39,044 nt of DNA from positions 1 through 39,044 of the forward strand of contig JBHGBD010000035.1 in NCBI GenBank assembly GCA_041946825.1, read 5' to 3'. The notes beneath the pieces are model-generated. The model searched no databases. It was given only the letters and a program-made list of their open reading frames with translations, and was not told the origin of the DNA. The stretch comes from CAZTHM01 sp041946825. GTDB taxonomy: Bacteria; Acidobacteriota; Terriglobia; UBA7540. A program made the translations under genes and the position numbers. The first letter of the stretch is position 1. Each line of letters starts with the position of its first letter. This document shows, one piece after another, positions 6,510 through 14,607 of this stretch.

Positions 6510-7409
6510 CTACCGGCCTATTGCAGAGCCGGCAGGTTTTTTGAGTCCCGCCAAGACTTGTTGGGCCCATTTCAAATACTCAGGGCGCTCGTTGAACTGC
6601 TCGGCGCGGTAGAATCGCAGCCCGTTAGTCTTTCCAGCGTTCAAGTGCTGGACGTAGACACCAAGGATGTACTTGAAATCACTTTCGCTCAGCCACGACT
6701 TTTCCGGGTCCCGCCCGCTGTTGAGATAGAGGCCCGTAATGATGGGACGGCCGGCGACTTTCTGCTCCGCCCGGGTAAGATATTCGTCGACTTTGCGCAC
6801 CTCGCGATCATCCCAGATGTTGAACATGTAGGCGTCGTGGTCGAAATCGTAGGGTTTGTCGAGGTCACCGTTGTCGGGGTACAGCGGAACCCAAATGGGA
6901 AGATGGGGATTAATGGCTCGCATCCGCGCCGTAATCTCGTCCCACTGTTGTCGGGTCTTTCCGCCTTCTTCGAGCTCGCCATAGTAATCATTCAAATAGA
7001 CTCCGACGATCTCTTTGTGCTCGCGCGAAAGTCGGGCAAGCCATTCGGCATGTTTCAGGCACGCTTCGTAAGACCAGCCCCACTGTTTACGATCGATCTT
7101 GCCGAGCACGTACTTCATGCCCGGTATCTGCAGCGCCCGCCCCATCATAGTGTCCTTCCACTGCGTTTTACCGTCGTAAGGCGGCTCGTGCGCCCACAGA
7201 GTGTTGAACCCCAGTTCGCGAACAAACGGGCCGATGTCCACCTTGGCATCGTGCTCCCAGAGACAAAGCAGGGGTTCAGAAGGCAATTGGATTCTGTCTC
7301 CAGCTTTGGCAGGGGTTCCCGCAAAAGCCAGGCAGGATAATAAGAGCCCCGCAACCAATGGGAGATTCTTGCGGGTCATTCGCACTCTCCGTAACGAGCT
7401 AGGTATCAT
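6510..7409 (-). CDS. Secreted TIM-barrel-like protein, possible glycoside hydrolase-type
   Basis: A 299-residue exported protein with a cleavable signal peptide (LPLVAGLLLSCLAFAGTPAKAGD). The mature part has the alternating strand/helix pattern of a TIM barrel (VRELGFNTLWAHEPPYDG, VGVYLNDYYGELEEGG, HLPIWVPLYPDNGD, GRPIITGLYLNSGRDPEKSW, GLRFYRAEQF), with aromatic and acidic residues at strand ends as in carbohydrate-active enzymes. I do not recognise a named family. AGGAAGGA precedes the ATG at 7409; an ATG at 7379 is also plausible. It lies downstream, on the same strand, of a Tat-secreted sugar isomerase-like gene, which hints at extracellular sugar metabolism. Confidence 0.7.
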   Translation of the reverse strand: MIPSSLRRVRMTRKNLPLVAGLLLSCLAFAGTPAKAGDRIQLPSEPLLCLWEHDAKVDIGPFVRELGFNTLWAHEPPYDGKTQWKDTMMGRALQIPGMKYVLGKIDRKQWGWSYEACLKHAEWLARLSREHKEIVGVYLNDYYGELEEGGKTRQQWDEITARMRAINPHLPIWVPLYPDNGDLDKPYDFDHDAYMFNIWDDREVRKVDEYLTRAEQKVAGRPIITGLYLNSGRDPEKSWLSESDFKYILGVYVQHLNAGKTNGLRFYRAEQFNERPEYLKWAQQVLAGLKKPAGSAIGR

Positions 7410-7585
7410 GGCGTGTTCCTTCCTGTTTAGTGACGACCATGGACAGCGGCCCAATGAATGGATGGCAGAGCCCCGCCCTCGGTGGGACTTGGGCACCGCA
7501 GGGCGCCGCCGGCGGGAAGGCCAGAACCCCGCCAGCCACTCCATTGAGCATGCACTGCCATCCCACTGAACGAAATCTGACGCGA

Positions 7586-8470
7586 TCAGAACCGCACATT
7601 CTTCAAGTAATCGGCACTTTTCTTGATTGCCTGCGGCGCCGTATCGCTTTCGTCCTCGACGTACCAATACTTGACCCCGACTTCCGTCGCCGCCGCAAGG
7701 GTCTTCGGCCAGTCAATCTCTCCTTCGCCGAGCGGCACACAGGCATTATCCGGCGCCTCGGCAAAGCCCGTGGGCGTGCCCTTCGCGATATCCTTCAGGT
7801 GAACCAGCTTGAAGCGCCCGGGATACTTCCTCAGATAGTCCGCCGGATCGAGGCCAACTTTCTTCGCAAAAAACAGGTCCAGCTCGAAGTCCACCAGTTT
7901 CGGGTCGGTGTTTTCGATCAGAATATCCATTGGCGTCGTCGAGCCCAGCGGCTTGAATTCCATGTCGTGGTTGTGAAAGGCAAACCGAAATCCTGCCGCC
8001 TGCAACTTTTTGCCCCACGCGTTGAACTCCGCCGCGACGCGCTTGCAACCGTCCGCGTCTTTGCGATTTTGCTCCTGGATCCACGGCGAGGTGACGTAGT
8101 CAGGCTTGAACACTCTCGCCTCGGCGATGATGTCGTCGAGCTTGGTGCGAAAACGGGTATCGTCACCGGAATGCATGCCCGTGCATTTCAATCCTGCGGT
8201 GTCGAGCGCTTTCTTGAAGTCCGCCGGGCTCATCTTGTAGAAGCCCGCCGTCTCGACATCCGTGTAACCCGCGTCGCGGATGAGCTTGAGCGAGCCGGGG
8301 ACGTCCTTCCCGAGCTGGCGCCGCAAGCTGTAGAGCTGAATCCCCAGCGAGCCTGTAAACGAGCGATGATGTGCCGGAACCGCCCAGCCGAGCGTGGCAT
8401 CCGGCTGCGCGGCACGGGCCGCCAGGACTGCCATTCCCATCCTTCCCAGAAATTCCCGCCTAGAAGTCAT
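7586..8470 (-). CDS. Sugar phosphate isomerase/epimerase-like protein with Tat signal
   Basis: A 294-residue xylose isomerase-like TIM barrel (AP endonuclease 2 superfamily). The motifs are GIQLYSLRRQLGKDVPGSLKLIRDAGYTDVETAGF at the N-terminus, FAFHNHDMEF in the middle and KLVHLKDI then LGEGEIDWPKTL near the end, which carry the metal-binding His/Glu/Asp residues. The precursor begins MTSRREFLGRM, a twin-arginine export signal. AGGAGGG before the ATG at 8470 sets the start. Acidobacteria and Planctomycetes have many such exported paralogues; the substrate cannot be read from sequence. Confidence 0.85.
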   Translation of the reverse strand: MTSRREFLGRMGMAVLAARAAQPDATLGWAVPAHHRSFTGSLGIQLYSLRRQLGKDVPGSLKLIRDAGYTDVETAGFYKMSPADFKKALDTAGLKCTGMHSGDDTRFRTKLDDIIAEARVFKPDYVTSPWIQEQNRKDADGCKRVAAEFNAWGKKLQAAGFRFAFHNHDMEFKPLGSTTPMDILIENTDPKLVDFELDLFFAKKVGLDPADYLRKYPGRFKLVHLKDIAKGTPTGFAEAPDNACVPLGEGEIDWPKTLAAATEVGVKYWYVEDESDTAPQAIKKSADYLKNVRF

Positions 8471-8632
8471 GATTCCCTCCTGCACTTCGAACAATGAATA
8501 GGTCTGTCTTGCGCAGCCGGATTATCCCACAAACCGAAGCAAGCGGCGGCGCAAGTTCCGCCTCCCGTCTTCGGCGGATTTCGATAAGGTGACAGGCATT
8601 TTTCCCGGCACTTTGTGGTAGATTGGGGCAGT

Positions 8633-10006
8633 ATGTTGACTTCGCACGAGCCCGCTGCTTCGAGAGGCAGCCACGAACCGGGACCGGTTAGTCCGCCCCC
8701 AAGGCGTTTCCACCTGGCTACGCGCGTGGCCTTGTGGGTAATGGTCCTGGGTGTAGTGGGCGGTGTGCCGCTCAGTTCCATTCTGCAGCGGCGGTTTCTG
8801 GCGGAGAGGCTTCTCGCCCACGAGTCTCGCCTCGCGGCGGCGGAAATTGACGTCATTAACGAACGACGCCTGGTCCACGACGAAGCAAAGGTTCCCGCGG
8901 GCGCGACCATCACCGAATTCTTCGAGCAGCAGGGCCTTGACGCCAGGACGGCGGATGAGATCGTGCGCGCGGCGCGGCCCGCCTACAATCTGGCGCAGAT
9001 TCGCGCCGGCAATCGCCTGGATATCATCCGCTCCGGCAAGGGCGTGTTGCGCGCGGTCAGCTACGAAGTCGATCGCGACCGCATCCTCTGGATGACTACG
9101 GGGCCGAACGGGTTCAACGCCGAGATCCGCCCCGTTCCTTACACTATCGATGTGGCGGGGGTGGCCGGGACAGTCCATGATTCGCTCTTCCAGGCGGTCT
9201 CCGACGCAGGCGAAGGCGACTGGCTGACCCTCGAGATCGCCGACATTTTCGGATGGGACGTGGATTTCTCGACCGATACGCAGCCCGGCGATACTTTCGA
9301 GGTCGTGGTCGAAAAGAAAATGCTCAACGGCGAGCGCTGGGGCTACGGGCGTGTGCTGGCGGCGCAATACGAAAACGCCGGGGTGCTCCACCAGGCCGTG
9401 CTGTTTCGCGATCCCTCCGGCAGGCCCGCCTACTACGCGCCGAGCGGAAAGTCGCTTCAGAAGGCCTTCTTGCGCTCACCGCTCAAGTTCGGCGCGCCCG
9501 TCACTTCGGGATTCAGCAACCACCGGTTCCATCCCATCCTCAAGCGCTACCGGCCCCACCTGGGAGTGGATTACGGTGTGCCCGTGGGCAGCGCCGTGCA
9601 AGCCATCGGCGACGGCCGCGTCGTTTCCGCGGGCTGGAACGGCGCGAGCGGCAAGATGGTTCACCTGCGCCATCCCCTTGGCTACGAAACTTTTTATCTG
9701 CACCTTTCGAAGATTCTGGTCCGCCCCGGCCAGCATATCTCGCAGGGTCAGATCATCGCTCGCAGCGGCGCGACCGGGCTCGCCACCGGGCCGCATCTCG
9801 ATTTCCGAGTCGAGCGCCACGGGCAGTTCCTGAATTTCCTCCGCTTGAAGCTCCCGCCACGCGAAGCGGTGGCAGCGAAGGATATGAACGAATTCCTTGC
9901 CACACGAACTGAGCTGCTCGATCGCCTTGCCAGCCTCCGCCACCCGCCCGCCGCCGTTTCCGCCCAGACACACAACTCTGCTCCCACTGCCTCCGGCGCG
10001 AAGTAA
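8633..10006 (+). CDS. M23-family murein endopeptidase-like protein
   Basis: A 457-residue protein with one N-terminal transmembrane segment (ATRVALWVMVLGVVGGVPL), a LysM/OapA-like middle region (VPAGATITEFFEQQGLDA..IRAGNRLDII) and a C-terminal peptidase M23 domain of about 130 residues. The first zinc motif is present (SNHRFHPILKRYRPHLGVDYG, HxxxD). The second, normally HLH, reads GPHLDFRV, so a zinc-ligand His is replaced by Asp. It should act on peptidoglycan cross-links in the periplasm or control another hydrolase. The ATG at 8633 follows GGGG; a GTG at 8615 is an alternative start. Confidence 0.87.
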   Translation: MLTSHEPAASRGSHEPGPVSPPPRRFHLATRVALWVMVLGVVGGVPLSSILQRRFLAERLLAHESRLAAAEIDVINERRLVHDEAKVPAGATITEFFEQQGLDARTADEIVRAARPAYNLAQIRAGNRLDIIRSGKGVLRAVSYEVDRDRILWMTTGPNGFNAEIRPVPYTIDVAGVAGTVHDSLFQAVSDAGEGDWLTLEIADIFGWDVDFSTDTQPGDTFEVVVEKKMLNGERWGYGRVLAAQYENAGVLHQAVLFRDPSGRPAYYAPSGKSLQKAFLRSPLKFGAPVTSGFSNHRFHPILKRYRPHLGVDYGVPVGSAVQAIGDGRVVSAGWNGASGKMVHLRHPLGYETFYLHLSKILVRPGQHISQGQIIARSGATGLATGPHLDFRVERHGQFLNFLRLKLPPREAVAAKDMNEFLATRTELLDRLASLRHPPAAVSAQTHNSAPTASGAK

Positions 10007-10331
10007 CACCAGCCCTGCTTCTGCTAATCTGCCAACTATCCACGTGACGGAGTGTCGGCGCGCCCTGCGTGAAGTCTTTGCAGTCCCCCGCCGCCGTCAA
10101 TATGCATCTCGCATGTCACAGGTGGCGGTTGGTAGGGGAGACTGGCGGGCTTGTGCCGCGGCGACGCTCGGGTCGTAGTTCCTCCTTCTCTGGACGCCGC
10201 CCGCTTTCTCGACCCCGAACCCTCCCGGTTTTTCGTGCGTGCCCGCCCAAGGTACTTCGAGTAATTTCAGGTTCCGGACGGCCTTCAAGATGTATCATAA
10301 TGTGACATATCGGGCTTCGGGAGGACTGAAA
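10007..10331 (+). other. norCB leader region
   Basis: No gene is supported in this 325-bp gap. Its distal part carries the palindrome at 10287-10311 and a CATAAT -10-like element inside it, 30-40 bp before the norC start, so it is best read as the regulatory region of norCB. Confidence 0.5.
10287..10311. promoter_or_regulatory. Palindromic operator candidate upstream of norC
   Basis: A 25-bp imperfect palindrome centred on A10299, with the pattern ATGT-N2-CAT-A-ATG-N2-ACAT (8 of 12 arm positions match). Its left half, AAGATGTAT, equals the half-site I recall for the nitric oxide sensor NsrR. The right half is weaker. The position just upstream of norC fits repression or activation by an NO-responsive regulator. 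Confidence 0.45.
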
Positions 10332-10994
10332 ATGTATTGGTTCAAAACCCCGTTGGGTTTGGCGACCGTCATTTCGATTGTGGCCTTCCTGGCACTCTCC
10401 GCGGACACGCTGCGGCAGATGCCCTCGCGCACGCACTCCGACGAAATCTCTCCGCAGGTCGTGGAGGGCAAACACCTCTGGCAACATTACGACTGCAACG
10501 ATTGCCACACGATTTTCGGGATTGGCGGCTACTACGCCCCGGACGTTACCAAGGCCTACGCCATCCGCGGCGACGCCTGGCTGCGCAAGTTCCTTGCCGA
10601 CCCGCACGCCATGTATCCCACGGGGAGGCAAATGCCGAACTTCCGCCTCGCCGACGCGCAGATCGGTTCCCTGGTGGCGTACCTGAAATGGGTAAGTGAA
10701 GTTGATACCAACGGCTGGCCGCCCGCGCCCAAGGGAGTTGCCCGCGCTTCGGCGGCGCCGGGAGCGGGAGTCTTTCTCGCGCAACACTGCAATACCTGTC
10801 ATTCCATCCAGGGCAGCGGCGGAGAAATCGGGCCCGACCTCACGCACGTGGGCAGCCGCCGATCCGCGGATTGGATCCTACAACAGGTCAACGATCCCCA
10901 AAGCCACAAGCCGGATTCCGTCATGCCCAGTTTCGCCAAGGTCCCCGAAGCTGAGAAGCAGCAGTTGGTCGAGTACCTGGCCGGCTTGAAGTAG
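10332..10994 (+). CDS. norC: Nitric oxide reductase subunit C with an extra cytochrome c domain
   Basis: A 220-residue protein with an N-terminal membrane anchor (residues 8-25). The first haem c domain is NorC-like: CNDCH at 55-59 followed by TIFGIGGYYAPDVTKAY, with Met101 as probable axial ligand. A second cytochrome c domain carries CNTCH at 153-157 and Met198 in MPSF. Known NorC proteins carry one haem and are about 150 residues, so the second domain is an addition that may serve as a built-in electron donor. GGGAGG lies before the ATG. norB follows after 13 nt, so the two form an operon. It faces the periplasm. Confidence 0.92.
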   Translation: MYWFKTPLGLATVISIVAFLALSADTLRQMPSRTHSDEISPQVVEGKHLWQHYDCNDCHTIFGIGGYYAPDVTKAYAIRGDAWLRKFLADPHAMYPTGRQMPNFRLADAQIGSLVAYLKWVSEVDTNGWPPAPKGVARASAAPGAGVFLAQHCNTCHSIQGSGGEIGPDLTHVGSRRSADWILQQVNDPQSHKPDSVMPSFAKVPEAEKQQLVEYLAGLK

Positions 10995-11007
10995 CAGGAG
11001 GCTCCGC

Positions 11008-12387
11008 ATGCAATTTCAGACTCAGAAGATCGCCCGCGAGTATTTCCTGGCAGTGCTGCCGCTGTTTCTCCTGCAGGTCATTTTCGGTCTGGTCGCCAGT
11101 GTCAAATACGTTTGGGGAAACGACCCGCTACTCTACATCCTGCCGTTCAACATCGCTCGCACGATTCATCTCAACCTTCTGGTCTTCTGGCTTCTGCTGG
11201 CCCTGATGGGCGCCACCTACTACATGGTCGCGGACGAAATCCAGGCGGAAATCTACAGCGTCAAGCTGGCGCGCGTCCAACTGGGGATTCTGCTGGCCAG
11301 CGGTGTCGTGGCCGTGGTTGGTTATTTCTTCCAGTGGAGCTTCGGGATGCCGTTCCTGGAGCAACCCACCATCATCAAGCTCGCCATCGTTGTGGCCGCG
11401 GTCCTGTTTCTGGCGAACATCGCCATGACCATGTTTCGCAACCACCATCAGTTGACGCGTACCACCGCCACGCTCTTTGCGGGCCTGATCATGCTCGCGA
11501 TCATGTTCCTGTTCGGGATCCCCTTCATCCCCAACATGAGCACGCAATATTACTTCTGGTGGTGGGTGATCCACCTCTGGGTGGAGGGCGCCTGGGAGCT
11601 GATCGCCGCCTCGCTGGTCGCGTGGTGTCTGATGAAGCTGACGGGCGTGCCGCGCAAGCGCGTCGAGGGCTGGGTCTTCGCGGAAGTCGCGCTGGTGCTG
11701 CTCACCGGATTCATTGGCACTGGCCACCACTACTACTGGATTGGAACGCCTCACTATTGGCTCTGGTGGGGAGCGATCTTCAGCGCCTTCGAGCCCGTGC
11801 CCATCATGCTGATGCTGGTGGATTCTTTCCGGCACATCTACGGGCGCACCCATCCCATCGGAAACACGCTGGGGCTGGGCTGGATCGCCGCCGGAGCTTT
11901 TGTGCACTTCATGGGCGCCGGCGTGTGGGGATTTGGCCAGACGTTTCCACAAATCAATCGCTGGACTCACGGCACCCAGATCACCGCCTCGCACGGCCAC
12001 TTCGCCTTCTGGGGGGCTTACGGGATGCTGGCCATCGCATTGATGTACACCATTCTGCCGGAAATTTCCGGACGCCCGTTGCAGCGCCGCCACCGCCTCG
12101 GCCTGCTCTCGTTCTTCCTCACCAATTTCGGAATGATCTTCATCGTGATGGCGCTGCTCCTCGCCGGCGTCGTTCAGGTTTACATGCAGCGCATCATGGG
12201 GTTGGATTTTCTGGAGGTCCAGCAGCACTTGCGCTTCTGGTTTGAAGTGCGCCTGGTTGCGGGCTCGGTGTTTCTGGTGGGGACCATCCTGCTCATTACC
12301 GACCTCGTCCGGCTGGCCCGGCCTGTCGCCGCCCAGGAAGCGGCCGCGCATTACAACTCCGAACCGATGGTCCCTGAGGAGGCTTAA
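11008..12387 (+). CDS. norB: Nitric oxide reductase catalytic subunit B
   Basis: A 459-residue haem-copper oxidase family membrane protein with about 12 hydrophobic segments; it reduces 2 NO to N2O. All landmark residues are visible: His54 (ARTIHLN) and His331 for low-spin haem, His329 for haem b3 (SHGHFAFWG), His189, His240 and His241 for the FeB site (VIHLWVEG and GTGHHYYWIG), and the glutamates that distinguish NOR from oxidases, Glu193, Glu197 and Glu262. It lacks the N-terminal extension of quinol-dependent qNOR, in keeping with the separate NorC. No norD or norQ accessory gene is adjacent. An AGGAGG precedes the ATG. Confidence 0.95.
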   Translation: MQFQTQKIAREYFLAVLPLFLLQVIFGLVASVKYVWGNDPLLYILPFNIARTIHLNLLVFWLLLALMGATYYMVADEIQAEIYSVKLARVQLGILLASGVVAVVGYFFQWSFGMPFLEQPTIIKLAIVVAAVLFLANIAMTMFRNHHQLTRTTATLFAGLIMLAIMFLFGIPFIPNMSTQYYFWWWVIHLWVEGAWELIAASLVAWCLMKLTGVPRKRVEGWVFAEVALVLLTGFIGTGHHYYWIGTPHYWLWWGAIFSAFEPVPIMLMLVDSFRHIYGRTHPIGNTLGLGWIAAGAFVHFMGAGVWGFGQTFPQINRWTHGTQITASHGHFAFWGAYGMLAIALMYTILPEISGRPLQRRHRLGLLSFFLTNFGMIFIVMALLLAGVVQVYMQRIMGLDFLEVQQHLRFWFEVRLVAGSVFLVGTILLITDLVRLARPVAAQEAAAHYNSEPMVPEEA

Positions 12388-12510
12388 TTCCCTCCAAGAC
12401 CGATCGAATCGCCACAGGGTTCCCTTTATCAATCCTGCGTTACAATTCCCCGCCAAGACTGTCGGCCCTGCATCAGCCTGCGATGCCGACGATGAGCGAA
12501 AGAGGTCATC

Positions 12511-13182
12511 ATGTTTGACACCGACGCTGAAATCTTCGCCTTTGTTCGAGAGCATCTCTACGTCGCGGCGGTCTGCGACATCCTCGATTCGCTCGGGCAT
12601 CGTTATCAGGCGATGCACCAGCGGCTGCGGCCTCTGCTTCCCGACCGGAAGAATTGCGGCTTTGTCGGCCGCGCCCGAACCGTGCGATGGATGGAAACGG
12701 ACCACATCACCGACGACCCTTACGGCCTCGAAATCGAAGTCATCGATTCGCTCAAGCCTGGCGATGTGGTCGTCCACTCGACCGACGCGAGCGGCACCAA
12801 CGCTCCCTGGGGCGAGCTGATGACCACCGTCGCCAAGCGCAATGGCGCCGTAGGCTGCGTCTGCGACAGCCAGATCCGCGACTGCGTCAAGATCATCGAG
12901 ATGGGCTTTTCGGTTTATTGCGCGGGTATCCGGCCCGTGGATTCGAAAGGCCGCGCGATCGTGATGGCCTACGACGTGCCGGTGCGGTGTGGGGAGGTCC
13001 TGGTCAACCCCGGCGAGCTGGTCTTCGCCGACTTCGACGGCATCGTCGCCATCCCCCGCGAAGTCGAGCGCGACGTTCTCCTCGCCGCGCGCGAGAAAGT
13101 CGGCAAAGAAAATCTCACCCGCAAAGAACTCCTCGAAGGCAAATCCCTCCGCGAGGTGTACGCGAAGTATGGGGTGCTGTGA
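12511..13182 (+). CDS. RraA-family protein (aldolase/decarboxylase fold)
   Basis: A 223-residue protein of the RraA/HMG aldolase family. The family core is clear: VAAVCDILDSLG at the N-terminus, GRARTV, the GEL motif (WGELMTTVAKRNGAVGCVCDSQIRD), and the Arg-Asp pair that binds substrate carboxylate and Mg2+. The end GELVFADFDGIVAIPREVERDVLLAA is also typical. Members either inhibit RNase E or act as 4-hydroxy-4-methyl-2-oxoglutarate aldolases or oxaloacetate decarboxylases; many environmental copies are probably enzymes. It follows norB by 123 nt and may be separately transcribed. GAGG lies upstream of the ATG. Confidence 0.88.
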   Translation: MFDTDAEIFAFVREHLYVAAVCDILDSLGHRYQAMHQRLRPLLPDRKNCGFVGRARTVRWMETDHITDDPYGLEIEVIDSLKPGDVVVHSTDASGTNAPWGELMTTVAKRNGAVGCVCDSQIRDCVKIIEMGFSVYCAGIRPVDSKGRAIVMAYDVPVRCGEVLVNPGELVFADFDGIVAIPREVERDVLLAAREKVGKENLTRKELLEGKSLREVYAKYGVL

Positions 13183-13188
13183 GCTGTA

Positions 13189-13210
13189 CCGCCCCGATGG
13201 ATCGGGGCGG
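13189..13210. repeat. REP-like palindrome after the RraA gene
   Basis: A perfect 10-bp inverted repeat (CCGCCCCGAT / ATCGGGGCGG) with a 2-nt loop, 7 nt after the stop codon. It matches the palindrome at 65-84 almost exactly. Its position could make it a terminator, but there is no T-run, so it is treated as a dispersed palindrome. Confidence 0.55.
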
Positions 13211-13274
13211 CTCTTCGAATCCGTTTAAGGAATCAAAGGCCGCCAGATTTGAGCGGCGAATGTTGCGCTACTCG

Positions 13275-13562
13275 CTACTGGCTCGGAGGAATCTGTTGCG
13301 CGGAGTGGATAACAGCGAGCACATCGATCTGATCGGGTTTGATGTAATAGATGATGCGGTAAGGCCCTTCCAGGATTTCCCGGATTTGGCCGTGCTCAAA
13401 CTCTGGAACAACACACCCTGACATCGGGAAATCGGCGATTTGTTGCGAGCGGCGGGTCAGGCGGTCAACAACGCGAAGGGCATACTGTGCGGAATTTTTG
13501 GCGATGTAGTCGTGAATGCCGCGGAGATGTTCGCGCGCGGTGTCCGTCCAGTGGACTGTCAC
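13275..13562 (-). CDS. ParE/RelE-family toxin
   Basis: A 95-residue protein with the ParE pattern: VHWTDTAREHLRGIHDYIAKNS at the N-terminus, AQYALRVVDRLTRRSQQIADFPMSGCVVPEF, then REILEGPYRIIYYIKPDQIDVLAVIHSAQQIP. RelE-fold toxins of the ParE branch usually inhibit DNA gyrase; RelE-branch members cut mRNA. The start is GTG and overlaps the stop of the upstream antitoxin in GTGA, so translation is coupled. Length and motifs are normal, and the gene looks intact. Confidence 0.9.
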   Translation of the reverse strand: MTVHWTDTAREHLRGIHDYIAKNSAQYALRVVDRLTRRSQQIADFPMSGCVVPEFEHGQIREILEGPYRIIYYIKPDQIDVLAVIHSAQQIPPSQ

Positions 13563-13747
13563 TTCTTGAGTCCGAACTCCGCGCGAACTTGTTCGACATC
13601 GGTCGTGCGGCCCGCCTGGCTATCCGCCAGACCAGATTCGATGGCCTGACGCACATAGATTTCGCGCATCAAGTCATCCCAGGTCGAGTCATCCGGCAGC
13701 TTCTCAATAAGCTTCCGAGCCTCTGCCTTGATGTTGGTCGTATCCAT
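13559..13747 (-). CDS. Antitoxin partner of the ParE toxin
   Basis: A 62-residue acidic protein (ARKLIEKLPDDSTWDDLMREIYVRQAIESGLADSQAGR..VEQVRAEFGL) of a small-antitoxin type commonly found just before parE-like genes. It has no clear DNA-binding motif in the visible sequence. The ATG at 13747 matches the family N-terminus; an upstream in-frame ATG at 13819 would add unconserved residues. The last 4 nt overlap the toxin start. It overlaps the run-on 3' end of the ribbon-helix-helix gene by about 80 nt. Confidence 0.8.
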   Translation of the reverse strand: MDTTNIKAEARKLIEKLPDDSTWDDLMREIYVRQAIESGLADSQAGRTTDVEQVRAEFGLKK

Positions 13748-14130
13748 TGGCCAGCCTCGCTTCGGCTTCCTCGTTCCCAAGTCTTCTGCAATGTTACGAC
13801 AGCCCTCGACCGTACGCAATGAGGCTCACGGTGCGGCGGCGTCCTCCGAGTCTCGGGCATCCATTCGCCGAAAGTCATCCGCGCCAGTTCTTTCTTCAGC
13901 GTTTCGCGTTCTGCCGCATCTTTCGATTCGGTCAGCCGAGCGGCGAGCGCAAGGAATCGCTTCTTCTCTTGTTCTTTCGCTTCCATGCCACGCTCGATGA
14001 GTTCAACCATGACGCGGTTGGCGGTGGTTCCCTGTGACCGAGCCAGAAACTTGACACGCTGCGCGACTCGCTTGGGCAGTGTCACGCTCCGGCGAATCGA
14101 TTTGCCTGTTGCCCCCCATGAGTTCACCAT
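13669..14130 (-). CDS. Ribbon-helix-helix antitoxin-like protein with run-on C-terminus
   Basis: Residues about 10-85 are a ribbon-helix-helix module and helical tail (SIRRSVTLPKRVAQRVKFLARSQGTTANRVMVELIERGMEAKEQEKKRF..LARMTFGE). Relatives end near the FGE motif. Here the GAA codon is followed by TGG, and the frame runs on for about 70 codons of Arg-rich, unconserved residues, overlapping the next antitoxin gene. This looks like loss of the original stop codon. No cognate toxin of its own is adjacent, so it is an orphan. The start is uncertain; the ribosome site is weak. Confidence 0.6.
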   Translation of the reverse strand: MVNSWGATGKSIRRSVTLPKRVAQRVKFLARSQGTTANRVMVELIERGMEAKEQEKKRFLALAARLTESKDAAERETLKKELARMTFGEWMPETRRTPPHREPHCVRSRAVVTLQKTWERGSRSEAGQWIRPTSRQRLGSLLRSCRMTRPGMT

Positions 14131-14201
14131 ACGCCAGAACGCACCACCTTGCACCGCGGCTCCTGTTCGAAATGCCGCAGGATTGAAAAGCGAATCTTGC
14201 G

Positions 14202-14331
14202 CTAAGTGACGCTCACCAGCCCATTGCCATACGCCGATGAAACCTTGCCAGCTTTCAAATCGATCGGCGTGGAGAATCCCTTCTCGATCTTCTCGCGGTA
14301 GCAGGGGTCGGAGTTTTAGGTGCAGAAGGGA
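14202..14331 (-). pseudogene. Decayed 3' fragment of a second Tes-like radical SAM gene
   Basis: Translated on the minus strand, about 43 codons read PFCT*NSDPCYREKIEKGFS then TPIDLKAGKVSSAYGNGLVSVT and a TAG. This aligns without gaps to the C-terminal PFCTYNSGPCYREKIEKEFS..DLKAAKASS segment of the intact radical SAM enzyme at 16998-18674. The Tyr codon has become TAA. Nothing upstream matches, so only the extreme 3' end survives. It is divergent enough (very roughly 60% identical) to be a paralogue rather than a recent duplicate. Confidence 0.8.
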
Positions 14332-14357
14332 CGATTCGTGGGCGGAAATGCGCGCAG

Positions 14358-14603
14358 CTAGGCAGGAATGCGCACCCGGTCGTAGAGAAACTCCGGGGCG
14401 AAGTCGGCGCCATTGGGCCAAGTCACAGTACCCAGTTCGGTCCGCACCTGGAATTGGCGGAAGTAGGCAGGATCGCGCAGGGGCTCGAACACCTCCCCCT
14501 GGAGTTCGTTTCCCAGGTCCACGTCGCCTTCGTTTCCATCCACGAAGCGCACATGCAGGACATAGTCGCGGACATGATAGGCTTCGATTAATCGCGGAGT
14601 CAT
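14358..14603 (-). CDS. DUF2442-family protein
   Basis: An 81-residue protein with the DUF2442 pattern: VRDYVLHVRFVDGNEGDVDLGNEL, GEVFEPLRDPAYFRQFQVRTELGTVTWPNGADFAPEFLYDRV. The molecular function of the family is unknown, but it is very often encoded next to DUF4160 and resembles one half of a TA-like pair. Here the DUF4160 gene lies 4 nt upstream on the same strand. The gene looks complete. Confidence 0.9.
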   Translation of the reverse strand: MTPRLIEAYHVRDYVLHVRFVDGNEGDVDLGNELQGEVFEPLRDPAYFRQFQVRTELGTVTWPNGADFAPEFLYDRVRIPA

Positions 14604-14607
14604 GGAA

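Noticed and set aside
11128..12777. 549-codon minus-strand frame opposite norB
   Set aside because: His/Glu-rich shadow of norB, which has all catalytic residues in the right frame.
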